64,000 bases of DNA. It comes from Streptomyces sp. L2. Its GTDB lineage: Bacteria; Actinomycetota; Actinomycetes; Streptomycetales; Streptomycetaceae. The notes below the pieces were generated by a model. It did no database searches. It worked only from the letters and a program-made list of their open reading frames with translations, and was not told the origin of the DNA. The DNA lies in NCBI RefSeq assembly GCF_004124325.1, contig NZ_QBDT01000001.1, positions 2,542,001-2,606,000 on the forward strand. Reading direction: 5' to 3'. Position 1 is the first letter of the stretch, and each line of letters begins with the position of its first letter. A program made the translations under genes and the position numbers. Shown in pieces: positions 33,625 through 41,815 of this stretch.

Positions 33625-33639
33625 CGCGCGCCGTCTCCG

Positions 33640-35157
33640 TCAGCTTGTCCTCGCGGCTCCCGCCGAACGCCGGGTGCGCCACCGGGTGACCAGCCACAGG
33701 ACGTTGACGCCGCCCAGGACGAGCAGGACGGCCGCCGAGTCGGCGTTGCGGGCCAGGCTGTGCCCGGGGCCCAGCCCCCGGGCCGCGCGGATCAGCAGGG
33801 TGAGGTCGGCGGGCAGGGTGACGGCGGCCATGAACGCCAGGCAGGCGGCCGTACCGGCGACGAGGACGACGCTGTAGAGGCGTACGGCGCGCCGCTCGTG
33901 CGGGGGGAGGCGGGTGCTGGGATCGGGGGTGCCGGGGTGGCGGAGCCGGACCGGTGGGGGGAACAGGCGCCGGAAGCGGTGGCGGGCGTAGGCGAGGCCG
34001 TCGCCGTACAGGTTGCGGCAGCCGGTGAGGTCCTGGAGGACGAAGTAGAGGTCGGTACGGGTGAACACCATGAGCTGGAACGGCAACGGCATCAGGGCCA
34101 CCAGCAGGGCGGCGGCCAGCAGCCGGTGGACCGTCCTCCCCGGACCTGCGGTGGCGAGGAGCAGGAGGATGCAGGAGGCGACGGACAGGTTCAGGGCGAT
34201 TCCGGCGAGGTAGGCCGTCAGGCGGTGGCGGCGGGGCGCCAGTTCGATGCCGCTGATGTCGGTCTGCATGACCAGGAACTGCAGCCGGGTGCCGAGCCGC
34301 ATCCGCCCCGGCACTCCGGCGGCGCGCGCGGTGGCCAGGTGCGCCAGCTCGTGCGCCAGCAGCAGCGTCCACCCGGCGGCCGCTCCGGTCAGCAGGACCA
34401 GGCTGCCGTGCCGGCTCCACAGCAGGTCGCGGTAGCCGGGAAGCAGGTCGGGGTGGCGGACCAGGGCCACGAGGGCGGCAGCCAGCAGCAGGCCGACGAG
34501 CACGGCAAGCGCCGGGTGGAGGGTGAACCGCACATGGCGTGGCCGCAGCCACGGCAGTGACGCGGGTGGCGGGTCGCCGTCCGGTACCGGGTGGTCCCCG
34601 ATCCGCGCAACGAAGCCCAGGGCGGCCAGGTCCCTGACGAAGTCCGGGATCTCGAAGTCCTCACCGGTCTCCGCGCGCAGCGTCTCCGCCGTGCGTTCCA
34701 CGCTGAGTCCCTCGCCGAGCAGCGCGACCGCGCGCGCTCCGGCCGCCGGCAGGGCGACGAAGGTCCGGCTGGCCATGCGGCCCACGATCCACTCGTCGTC
34801 CCGGTCCCGCCGTACCGCCAGGTCGTGCAGCAGGACACGGGTCGACGGCCCGATCGGGGGCTCGTCCCGGGCGGCGGCATCCGTCACGGCGGGTCCCCCG
34901 GTCCTGCGCGGAGGCTCCTCACGGGCGGCGGCATCCGTCACGGGCAGTCCCCCGGTCCGACCCGGAGGCTCATCACGGGCGGCAGCATCCGTCACGGCGG
35001 GTCCCCCGGTCCGGCGCGGAGGCTCCTCACGGGCGGCGGCGTCCGTCACGGCGGGTCCTCCGGTCCTGCGCGGAGGCTCGTCCCGGGCGGCGGCATCCGT
35101 CACGGGCAGTCCCCCGGTCCGACCCGGAGGCTCCTCACAGGCGGCGGCATCCGTCAC
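33640..35157 (-). CDS. PqqD-like domain plus M50 membrane metalloprotease
   Basis: A 505-residue protein if read from GTG 35157, which overlaps the E1 stop. The first 90 or so residues are 18-residue repeats (VTDAAAREEPPRRTGGPA) encoded by a 54-bp array with a GTG in each unit, so shorter forms are possible. Then follows a PqqD/RRE-like winged helix (about residues 105-180: WIVGRMASRTFVALPAAGAR...DFVRDLAALGFVARI). The rest is an S2P-like M50 protease with several membrane segments and HELAHLATARAAGV (zinc HExxH). RRE-type domains bind RiPP leader peptides, so it probably cleaves, and may help to export, the peptide encoded at 36474. Confidence 0.82.
   Translation of the reverse strand: MTDAAACEEPPGRTGGLPVTDAAARDEPPRRTGGPAVTDAAAREEPPRRTGGPAVTDAAARDEPPGRTGGLPVTDAAAREEPPRRTGGPAVTDAAARDEPPIGPSTRVLLHDLAVRRDRDDEWIVGRMASRTFVALPAAGARAVALLGEGLSVERTAETLRAETGEDFEIPDFVRDLAALGFVARIGDHPVPDGDPPPASLPWLRPRHVRFTLHPALAVLVGLLLAAALVALVRHPDLLPGYRDLLWSRHGSLVLLTGAAAGWTLLLAHELAHLATARAAGVPGRMRLGTRLQFLVMQTDISGIELAPRRHRLTAYLAGIALNLSVASCILLLLATAGPGRTVHRLLAAALLVALMPLPFQLMVFTRTDLYFVLQDLTGCRNLYGDGLAYARHRFRRLFPPPVRLRHPGTPDPSTRLPPHERRAVRLYSVVLVAGTAACLAFMAAVTLPADLTLLIRAARGLGPGHSLARNADSAAVLLVLGGVNVLWLVTRWRTRRSAGAARTS
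34855..35157 (-). repeat. 54-bp tandem repeats, each with a GTG start and ribosome-site-like sequence
   Basis: Five full units and one partial. In-frame GTG codons lie at 35157, 35103, 35049, 34995, 34941 and 34887, each (on the minus strand) preceded by CCGGGGGA at the usual distance. Units encode the VTDAAA...RTGGPA or RTGGLP repeat. The first GTG overlaps the stop of the E1-like gene. Confidence 0.95.
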
Positions 35158-36341
35158 GGCGGGTCCCCCGGTCCTGCGCTCACCGCCGGTCGCGGTCCGC
35201 AGGCGGGGCAGTCGGGGCGCCGGGGCGAGCGCTGCAGGACCGGGTCGCCGGGCACCATGAGGTTGAGCCCGGACCGGTAGCCGGGCTCGACCGGCGGGAT
35301 GCCGCACAGCAGGGTGAGCGCGGCGTGGGCCAGCAGGCTGCCGGACAGGCCCGCGGTGACGGCGTTGACCGGGTTCCACGGCATGCGGGGCGAGGCGGCG
35401 TCCTCGTCCTGGCCGGGGGCGAGCCGCAGGTCGCGGCGCTCGATCTCGGCGCTGCGCAGACACTCCCAGCACGCGCCCCGGCCGGGCGCGAACACCCCGA
35501 CGCTCACGAGCGGGCCGCGGTAGCCGGCCTCGGCCCACGGCGTGCCGGAGACGAGGCAGACCTGGTTGGCCCATCTGCGGATAGCGGGGGGCCGGTCGGC
35601 GGCCAGCAGCAGCACGTCGTACGACGCTCCGCCGCCGGACCCGGCGGTCGTACCGCCCGCCAGCAGGTGTTCGAGGTCTTCCGGCCGGCGCACCTCGCGC
35701 CGCTCGCCGGTGACGGTGGTGTCCGAGTTGAGTGCGCGCAACGCGGCCAGCGCGGCGTCGACCTTGGGCGTACCCAGGTCGTCCTCGCGGAAGAGAGTCT
35801 GCCGGTTGAGGTTGGACAGTTCGACGACGTCCGGTTCGACGCAGTGCACCAGCCCCACTCCGGAGGCCACCAGGTCGCGTGCGGCGGCCCCGCCGGTGCC
35901 GCCGACGCCGACCAGCAGCACCCGGGCCCGGCGCAGCCGCAGTTGCGGCTCCCAGGGGCTCTCCCGCGGCCGGAGATCCATCCAGCGCAGCAGGGTCATG
36001 CCCCTGCTGTACCGCTCGCGTTCCCGCTCGGTCAGTTCCGCCGGCGGCTCGGCACCGGCGTCCTCCACGTATCCGGCGAGGGTCAGGTCGGTCATCGCCT
36101 GGACGATGTCGGGGGCGGGCAGCCGCAGTTCGGGGTGGCGGCGGGACACCTCGGCGACGACGTCCTCGGTGCCGCGGGTGCCGTCCATGGCCTCGACCAG
36201 CGTCCACACCCAGCCGTCGGGGTCGGTGACCTCGGCGCCGATGCCGTAGACGACGCTGCCGATCCTGAGGTGGCCGTCGACCGTCCGGTAGGCCCGGTGT
36301 TCCGGTTTGATCCGGGGCCGCCGCATCGCGTGCACCGTCAT
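35154..36341 (-). CDS. ThiF/E1-like adenylating enzyme with N-terminal PqqD/RRE-like domain
   Basis: About 395 residues. Residues 10-100 resemble a PqqD/RRE peptide-binding winged helix. From about 130 follows a ThiF/MoeB/E1 domain with ATP loop VLLVGVGGTGGAAARDL, VEPDVVELSNLNRQTLF (the Arg is a catalytic residue in this family), GTPKVDAA, and paired zinc cysteines CWEC and CPAC. Such enzymes adenylate a peptide's C-terminal carboxylate (ubiquitin-like proteins, ThiS/MoaD, the microcin C7 peptide) or support azoline formation. The likely substrate is the divergently encoded peptide at 36474. The start is uncertain: ATG 36341 or ATG 36326, both with weak ribosome sites. The gene overlaps the M50 protease gene by GTGA. 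Confidence 0.85.
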   Translation of the reverse strand: MTVHAMRRPRIKPEHRAYRTVDGHLRIGSVVYGIGAEVTDPDGWVWTLVEAMDGTRGTEDVVAEVSRRHPELRLPAPDIVQAMTDLTLAGYVEDAGAEPPAELTERERERYSRGMTLLRWMDLRPRESPWEPQLRLRRARVLLVGVGGTGGAAARDLVASGVGLVHCVEPDVVELSNLNRQTLFREDDLGTPKVDAALAALRALNSDTTVTGERREVRRPEDLEHLLAGGTTAGSGGGASYDVLLLAADRPPAIRRWANQVCLVSGTPWAEAGYRGPLVSVGVFAPGRGACWECLRSAEIERRDLRLAPGQDEDAASPRMPWNPVNAVTAGLSGSLLAHAALTLLCGIPPVEPGYRSGLNLMVPGDPVLQRSPRRPDCPACGPRPAVSAGPGDPP

Positions 36342-36473
36342 CCGCGCGTCAATCCCGTCAGTCCCAACTCCCCCGGAACACCACCGACATTGACAACACT
36401 GACCGGAGGCGCGAACTCTGGCAAGAGCACGTCGGCCGACGCACGTCACCATCCGCCACCGGAAGGACACGGC
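36342..36473. promoter_or_regulatory. Divergent promoter of the peptide / E1 locus
   Basis: A 132-bp region between the leftward E1 gene and the rightward peptide gene. TTGACA at 36390-36395 is a possible -35 box for the peptide; the matching -10 box is weak. GGAAGGA lies before the peptide start. Confidence 0.35.
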
Positions 36474-36551
36474 ATGCCGAACAAGATCGAGATCCGCCCG
36501 CTGGACAAGAAGGAGACCACCGGCGACAGCGGTGGCAACGGCGGTTCCTGA
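36474..36551 (+). CDS. 25-residue RiPP precursor-like peptide
   Basis: A 25-codon ORF with a good ribosome site (GGAAGGA, about 6 nt before the ATG). The N-terminal part (MPNKIEIRPLDKKETT) is charged and leader-like; the C-terminus is Gly/Ser-rich and ends Gly-Gly-Asn-Gly-Gly-Ser. It lies between an RRE-bearing E1-like enzyme (divergent) and an M14 carboxypeptidase (same strand, overlapping or adjacent). Removal of the last Ser would leave a Gly-Gly terminus like that of ubiquitin, ThiS and MoaD, the natural form for adenylation by an E1-type enzyme; that step is inference. It contains no Cys and only two Thr and two Ser. Confidence 0.75.
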   Translation: MPNKIEIRPLDKKETTGDSGGNGGS

Positions 36552-37938
36552 CCGGCCGCGACCGGTGGACCGCTATCCCACGGTCGCGGAGGTCACCGAC
36601 GCGGCGCGGCGGCTGGTCTCCCGGTTCCCCGGAACCGGCCGCCTGCGCCGCATCGGAACGTCCCGCGCCGGCCGTCCGCTCCTGATGCTGTCCGTGGGAC
36701 ACGGGCCCCGCCACATCCTGGTGGTCGCCCGGCCGCACTCCGACGAGCCGGTGGGCGGCGCGACGGCACTCGCCCTGGCGTCATTCCTGGCACAAGGCGC
36801 CACAGGGCCTCGGCCCTCCCCTGGTTCCCTCCGGCGTCATCCCTCCTCCGCGACCGACCTGACCCGAGTCACCTGGGACATCGTCCTGTGCCTGGACCCG
36901 GACGGCGCCGCACTGAGCGAGGGGATAGAGGAGGCGACGGCCCTCCCCACCCTGGAGCGCTACTACGGCACCGCGTTCCGCCCGGTCGCGGCGGAGCAGC
37001 CGGAGTGGGCGCCGATCGAGGGGCGTCAACTTCCGGAAACCCAGGCCCTGTTCGACATCATCGAGGAATTCCACCCGATCCTCCAGTGCTCGCTGCACAG
37101 CGTCGACGCGGGCGGCACCTGGATCCAGTCGACCCGCCACCTCCCCGGACTCGCCGCCCCCTTCGAGACCTCCGCCGACCGCCTGGGCATCCCGGTCCAG
37201 CACGGCACCTACGACGCCCTGTACTGGGAGAACCCCAGCCCCGGCATCCACGTCCTGCCCCCACCGGCCGGCATCGCCCGGCTGGCGGCCGGCTCCGAGA
37301 ACATCGCCCGGTCCACCTGGTGCGCGCCGCAGAGGTACGGCGGCAGCACCGTGATCGTCGAAGTACCCCTGTGGGCGACGGACCGGGCCGCCGACCCGTC
37401 CCCCCACCCTGACCCGGCCCCCGCGCTGCGCGGCCTGTCGGCCCGGGTCAGGGACACCGGAGCACAGGTGACGGCCGTCTTCGACAAGGCACGCGACTTC
37501 CTGCCACCGGCCCGGGACGACGCACGCGTCCGGGTACTGGAGTGGATGGCCGACGACCTCTACGACCTCGTCGCCGACTCCTGGCACCCCCTGACCCACC
37601 AACCCCCCGCCCCGCACAACGTGACAACGGCCCAGATCTCCGCCCTGGACGTCGTGGCCCGCCGCCAGCCCCTCCGCGCGGCAGGCCTCCTCCTACGACT
37701 CCTGCGCACAGCGACCGACCCCGCGGCCCCCACCCTCCACCACACCCTGAACGCCCTCTTCACCACCTGGTGCACCGACTTCCACGACTCCCTCCACCTC
37801 CACTGGGTCCCGGTGTCCCACCAGGTCCGGCACCAGACCCGTACGGTGCTGGCGGCGGCGGAGAGCGCACTGGCCGGGCACGAAACCGGGACGTCAACCA
37901 CAACGCTCCCACCTGCGAGGAAGAGCGATCGCCCTTGA
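36532..37938 (+). CDS. M14-family zinc carboxypeptidase-like protein
   Basis: About 468 residues from GTG 36532; GTG 36565, just before VDRYPTVAEV, is an equally possible start. The M14 zinc site is visible: HxxE as RPHSDEPVGG (around residue 69), His in CSLHSVDAGG (around 190) and catalytic Glu in STVIVEVPLW (around 280). M14 enzymes remove C-terminal residues or hydrolyse related amides. The 5' end overlaps or abuts the precursor peptide gene, so it is probably cotranscribed and may trim the peptide's C-terminus before or after modification. No signal peptide, so it is likely cytoplasmic. Confidence 0.82.
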   Translation: MATAVPDRPRPVDRYPTVAEVTDAARRLVSRFPGTGRLRRIGTSRAGRPLLMLSVGHGPRHILVVARPHSDEPVGGATALALASFLAQGATGPRPSPGSLRRHPSSATDLTRVTWDIVLCLDPDGAALSEGIEEATALPTLERYYGTAFRPVAAEQPEWAPIEGRQLPETQALFDIIEEFHPILQCSLHSVDAGGTWIQSTRHLPGLAAPFETSADRLGIPVQHGTYDALYWENPSPGIHVLPPPAGIARLAAGSENIARSTWCAPQRYGGSTVIVEVPLWATDRAADPSPHPDPAPALRGLSARVRDTGAQVTAVFDKARDFLPPARDDARVRVLEWMADDLYDLVADSWHPLTHQPPAPHNVTTAQISALDVVARRQPLRAAGLLLRLLRTATDPAAPTLHHTLNALFTTWCTDFHDSLHLHWVPVSHQVRHQTRTVLAAAESALAGHETGTSTTTLPPARKSDRP

Positions 37939-37981
37939 CGATGCGATGGCCCGGGCCTGGCCCAGTCGCTACGGTTGGTCC

Positions 37982-38563
37982 ATGACCGCACTGCCCGACT
38001 GGATGCGCCCGCCGCGCGAGGAAGGCTGGTTCGCGGAGGACCTGGACCGCCTCCCCGAGGCACCCCGCCACACCGAGCTGATCGACGGAGCGCTTGTCTT
38101 CATGATGTCGCCGCAGAGGTGGTGGCACGGCCACGTCGTCACCATGCTCACCGTAGCCCTGATGGAGCAGGCGCCCGGCGATGTCCGGGTCGGCCGCGAG
38201 ATGACCGTGAAGCTCGACGAACGAAACCGGCCCGAACCGGATCTGCTGTTGACGACGGCCGACTACGACGGCGACCGCACGTGGTTCACACCGGACGAGG
38301 TGCGGCTCGTGATCGAGGTCGTCTCCCCGGAGTCCGCGCACCGGGACCGCACGATCAAGCTCCGCAAGTACGCGGAGGCAGGCATCCCGCATTACTGGTG
38401 CGTCGAGGACGAGAGCGGCGCCCCCGTCGTCCACGTCTACGAACTCGACGAACCGACCCGCGCCTACGCGCCCGCCGGCATCTTCCGAGACACCCTGAAG
38501 CGCCCTGTGCCGTTCGAGATCAACCTCGACCTCGACAAGCTCGTCCCACAGCGGAACGACTAG
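37982..38563 (+). CDS. Uma2-family (DUF820) nuclease-fold protein
   Basis: A 193-residue Uma2 protein with the PD-(D/E)xK-like core (ELIDGALVFMMSP, RPEPDLLLT, RLVIEVVSPES, RTIKLRKYAEAGIPHYW). Many copies occur in Streptomyces; the true function is not established. It follows the M14 gene by 43 bp but is probably unrelated. It converges on the remnant ychF tail and shares a strong terminator with it, so it lies just outside the island. Confidence 0.9.
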   Translation: MTALPDWMRPPREEGWFAEDLDRLPEAPRHTELIDGALVFMMSPQRWWHGHVVTMLTVALMEQAPGDVRVGREMTVKLDERNRPEPDLLLTTADYDGDRTWFTPDEVRLVIEVVSPESAHRDRTIKLRKYAEAGIPHYWCVEDESGAPVVHVYELDEPTRAYAPAGIFRDTLKRPVPFEINLDLDKLVPQRND

Positions 38564-38594
38564 AACCAGCTGCCCGCGTGAGACGTGCGAACCG

Positions 38595-38638
38595 TAAAGG
38601 CCGCCAGACCCGCTTCGCCGCGGGGCAGGCGGCCTTTT
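38595..38638. terminator. Bidirectional terminator between the Uma2 gene and the old ychF end
   Basis: AAAGGCCGCC at the left and GGCGGCCTTTT at the right form a long stem with an inner GACCC/GGGG pairing. It is T-rich on both sides. It lies just downstream of the remnant ychF tail on the minus strand, which is where the original ychF terminator would be. Confidence 0.75.
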
Positions 38639-38648
38639 GCCGGGCGGG

Positions 38649-38675
38649 TCAGACGTTGAAGCGGAACTCCACCAC
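38649..38675 (-). other. Remnant ychF 3' end (att-like repeat, left)
   Basis: Reads VVEFRFNV and stop on the minus strand. 24 of 27 bases match the true ychF end (55161-55187); all three differences are synonymous third-codon changes (Arg, Asn, Val codons). No other ychF sequence precedes it. It marks the left end of the island. Confidence 0.85.
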
Positions 38676-38700
38676 AAGGCTGTGACCTGCGGAAATGCGG

Positions 38701-38734
38701 GCGCATCCCAGCACCATCCCAGCACGGGATGCGC
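38701..38734. repeat. Arm-like repeats inside the left island end
   Basis: Two copies of ATCCCAGCAC in a 25-nt block (38705-38729) identical to one at 55051-55075. It is also flanked by the inverted repeat GCGCATCCC / GGGATGCGC. It resembles integrase arm sites. The rest of 38735-39030 shows no supported gene. Confidence 0.7.
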
Positions 38735-39032
38735 GACAACGTACAAGAAGACCGAAGATCGCCAACGCTACCCGGAAGCGCCCGCCCATGCCTGAAGTCT
38801 GCGGAACTTCTACGAGCGCCGCATCAGGCTCGTGCCACCGCACCGAACCCCGCAGAGCAGCACAGCGCTCGCGCTCACTCGCGGTCTCCCTGGACGCCAG
38901 CGGCCAGCTCCGACGCCTGGCCGCCGCCCAGAATGCACGTCCAGACCTCGGGGCCGGCGCGAGCATCCACAGCTCCCGCATACGCCCGGTTTGGCGGGGC
39001 ATAGTCAAAAGCTTCCGCGCTGTCGCAGGTCA

Positions 39033-39105
39033 GCCTGCATTGCTCAGCGAGTGGAGCAGGCGCCTCCTAAGCGCTTGGCCGCAGGTTCGAGTCCTGCCGG
39101 GGGCG
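39033..39105 (+). tRNA. tRNA-Arg(CCT)-like gene, degenerate acceptor stem
   Basis: Foldable D arm (GCTC...GAGC, 39042-39057), anticodon arm with loop CTCCTAA (anticodon CCT, 39066-39068), perfect T arm (GCAGG TTCGAGT CCTGC, 39081-39097) and 3' acceptor CGGGGGC. The 5' acceptor strand is GCCTGCA, giving two mismatches and one wobble pair, and no CCA is encoded. Either a worn or pseudo tRNA, or the island's copy of a tRNA attachment site. It lies 10 bp from the convergent HsdS-like gene. Confidence 0.6.
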
Positions 39106-39117
39106 CCCCAGACATAG

Positions 39118-40428
39118 CTAGTCAGGGCGCTCTCGGATCGCTAGCGGAGAAACGGTGCGCGCGGTACTGCGCCGTTCGTTCAGAGCGTTGGATTCCGTGC
39201 TCCAGAGAGGGGCAACGTGGACCAGCTCGGCATTCAGCTGGCCGAAGTGAGACGCGCCAGGCCCCCCCTTCTCCAGCTCGTGCACCACCAGCTCCTCCAT
39301 CACCTGTCGCTCCCTGGCGGAGGCGTACGCGAGGTCGTGCAGGGCAGCAGCACGCCTGGCGAAGTCCCGCCTCACCGCATCGGTCGGCCAGGGGATCTTG
39401 TAACGGGAAAAGTCCTTGCGCCTCATCGCGCGGGCCTGCTCGCCCTGCGTAACGGCCGTCAACTCCCGCCTCCGGTAACGCAGGGAGTGCAACAACCACA
39501 TCCGATCAACCTCTGACTCCGTGTAAATCGCGAGCGTCCGCCGACCTGGCACTACCGGGGTAGTGGTGAGCACGGTCCGCACCTCCCCGGGACGGGGCGC
39601 GATCAAGAGGCTGCCGGACGGGCATACAACCTCCGCTTGCGCCACGGTGCGTGAAGTCACTGCACCCAGATGTACTGTCTTGCAGTTCAGTACTTCGCGG
39701 GGAGACACCCACGGCATAGCCGACTGCTCGCTGTCCGGCAGAGACTGTGCCGCACCAGCCGTAACCTGACACACTTCGCCCACTGCACGCTCGGTAGCGG
39801 GACCTTGCCCGCACGTCTGCAGCGCCTCCATGAAAAGCGCATCCGCTAGTTCCGTCGCACAAGACACAATCCGGGTGTTCAACGCATTCTTGCGCTCAGC
39901 AAGCGAGATCAGCGAAAGCAGCCTCTCCCGCACCGGCGCTGGAGGCACTGGCACGGGAAGTCGGTTGAGTGCTTGCAGAGGCAAGGTCATGTGCTCGGCG
40001 TTCGACGAGGACAGCGTGAGATAGCTCTGGCTCTGCGAGGTCTTCAGCCACCATCGAAGCCACAGATCCCATTGTTGGGCGCGGCCCTCTGGTGTCCAGC
40101 GGACGACCGCGAGCGACCTGGCGACATTCCATCCTGCGTGCTCCTCCCCTGCAACTGCTGCCTCCCCCACACGCCCCACGAGCACGACAAGGAGGTCCCC
40201 AGACCTCAGCGTGCTGCGTGGGTGGCGTCTGGCCACATCGGGAGGCACAAATGTGAACTCCTGGACGTGCACACCTCCCTCGACGATCTCTGTGGCGCGG
40301 ATCATCGGGATTCCGCCGGATGCCTTCTGCTGTCGCGCAATTCCGTAGGCGGCGTACTCGACCCCAGGGAACTCACGCAACTCAACGACGGGCCACGGAG
40401 TGGGGACATCATCCGATTCTTTAGTCAT
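39118..40428 (-). CDS. HsdS-like target-recognition protein
   Basis: A 436-residue protein with the organisation of a type I specificity subunit: two target-recognition-like halves separated by helical segments (PAPVRERLLSLISLAERKNALNTRIV, around residue 155, and VRRDFARRAAALHDLAYASARERQVMEELV near the C-terminus). It overlaps the HsdM-like gene by 8 bp, so they are probably partners. Sequence similarity to the other HsdS here (45528) is low. No HsdR of its own is adjacent except the one at 42223. Confidence 0.75.
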   Translation of the reverse strand: MTKESDDVPTPWPVVELREFPGVEYAAYGIARQQKASGGIPMIRATEIVEGGVHVQEFTFVPPDVARRHPRSTLRSGDLLVVLVGRVGEAAVAGEEHAGWNVARSLAVVRWTPEGRAQQWDLWLRWWLKTSQSQSYLTLSSSNAEHMTLPLQALNRLPVPVPPAPVRERLLSLISLAERKNALNTRIVSCATELADALFMEALQTCGQGPATERAVGEVCQVTAGAAQSLPDSEQSAMPWVSPREVLNCKTVHLGAVTSRTVAQAEVVCPSGSLLIAPRPGEVRTVLTTTPVVPGRRTLAIYTESEVDRMWLLHSLRYRRRELTAVTQGEQARAMRRKDFSRYKIPWPTDAVRRDFARRAAALHDLAYASARERQVMEELVVHELEKGGPGASHFGQLNAELVHVAPLWSTESNALNERRSTARTVSPLAIRERPD

Positions 40429-41815
40429 GCCTGCTCTCCAGGGCATCACGGACTCGGTTCCTGGCTGCGGCACTACGATCCATGCACTCATACAGCTCGG
40501 CCTTACGGCTCCGGTCTCCGTCGCTTGTATGCAACTGCGCGGTGCCCCCGTTCCGTACATAGCGCGCGGGAGTCAGGTCGAAGCCCGCCTCAGCGATTTC
40601 CTCGTACCTCGCCGCACGGCACCATGGGACGGATTCAGGGTCCCCCTCGCCCTCACGGCGTCGAAGTCCCTGCCATTCGCCGAAGATCTGCAGCAGGCGT
40701 TCGGCCGAGTCCTTTGCGAAGTGGCGCCGCTGCCCCTCCTTCGCTGCTGGCAGTTTCCCTGCATCCGCGAACAAGACCTGATCGGAGTGCGGCCGCTCCC
40801 CTTTGGCCAGCAGCCACAGCGCCGTGCTCGCGCTGGCGTGCGGAAAGAGCCACGTCGGCAAGGCCACGACGCCCACGACCAGACCGTTCTCCAGCAGCCC
40901 ACGGCGGATCAGTCCGTCGGTGCTGTTGCTGCTGTGCGCCGCGCCGGAAGACAGCAGAACGACGGCCCGTCCTTGTGGCGTGAGATCGGCAAGGATGTGC
41001 TGGACCCAGGCGAAGTTCGCGTTACCCGGACGTGGCACGCCCAGGATCCACCGCCAGTCTTCCTTCAGTTCACCGTGCCCCCAGTCCCGCTGGTTCACAG
41101 GAGGGTTGGCGACGATCACGTCGGCCGGTATCGGTGAAGTGCCGGCCCTGAGGGTGTCAGCTCCTTCCTTGCCGAGGTCGGCAAGGAATCCGTGCAGGGC
41201 GAGGTTGACGGCTGCGGCATAACGCGCCGTCCGGTTGATATCCGCACCGGACAAGCGCACTTCACCCCCCTGTGCCCGAGCCCGGTGTGCGGCGGCGCGC
41301 AGCAGTCGCCCGCTGCCGCACACCGGGTCCCGAACAATCTCGCCTCCTCGGGGAGCGGCCAGCCCCGCGAAGAGGTACGCCAGGTCGTTTGACGTGAAGT
41401 AGTCATCGCCACGCGCATAGCGTGTCGAGTACGTGTCGAGGAGCACGTCAAGGAGCCTCGGGTCCGGATCCAGCTGCCGCACCTCCGCGATCAGCTCACG
41501 GAGGGCCGGGTCGATGAGCTCGAAGGGACGGCTCACACCTTCGTCGCGATACGCAGGAAGACTGTGGGCGCGAGCAACGGGCGTACGCGGCCACACTGCG
41601 CCGAGCCTGGCCCCCGCTGACTCCGAACCCGGCCCCCACAACCGGTCCACCTCCGCCAGTGATCCATGGCGGGACCAGCAGTGAAGGTAGACCACTTGAA
41701 AGGCAAGCCGGTACGTCGTCGCAGCATCGGCGACGCTGCGTAGCTTCTCGACGGCCCGCAGCACTCGCCGGTACTTCAGCCGCCCCTCTTCGTTCGCCCA
41801 TTCCTCCTGGGTCAC
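40421..41815 (-). CDS. HsdM-like N6-adenine methyltransferase with altered NPPV motif
   Basis: A 464-residue N6-MTase-fold protein. It has the AdoMet motif DPVCGSGRLLRAA (around residue 170) and the position of catalytic motif IV as VIVANPPVNQRDWG (around 235). Active enzymes normally have NPP followed by an aromatic residue (Phe, Tyr or Trp); Val here may abolish or weaken base flipping. Downstream helices (FAWVQHILADLTPQGRAVVLLS, ALPTWLFPHASASTALWLL) match type I HsdM. GTG 41815 overlaps the stop of the small membrane protein gene. Possibly a DNA-binding but non-methylating modification-like complex. Confidence 0.82.
   Translation of the reverse strand: MTQEEWANEEGRLKYRRVLRAVEKLRSVADAATTYRLAFQVVYLHCWSRHGSLAEVDRLWGPGSESAGARLGAVWPRTPVARAHSLPAYRDEGVSRPFELIDPALRELIAEVRQLDPDPRLLDVLLDTYSTRYARGDDYFTSNDLAYLFAGLAAPRGGEIVRDPVCGSGRLLRAAAHRARAQGGEVRLSGADINRTARYAAAVNLALHGFLADLGKEGADTLRAGTSPIPADVIVANPPVNQRDWGHGELKEDWRWILGVPRPGNANFAWVQHILADLTPQGRAVVLLSSGAAHSSNSTDGLIRRGLLENGLVVGVVALPTWLFPHASASTALWLLAKGERPHSDQVLFADAGKLPAAKEGQRRHFAKDSAERLLQIFGEWQGLRRREGEGDPESVPWCRAARYEEIAEAGFDLTPARYVRNGGTAQLHTSDGDRSRKAELYECMDRSAAARNRVRDALESRHD

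Noticed and set aside
38649..39008. Leftward ORF of 119 codons ending in the YchF-like tail
   Set aside because: Only the last eight codons resemble YchF; the rest has no coding features and covers the arm-like repeats, so it is treated as remnant DNA.
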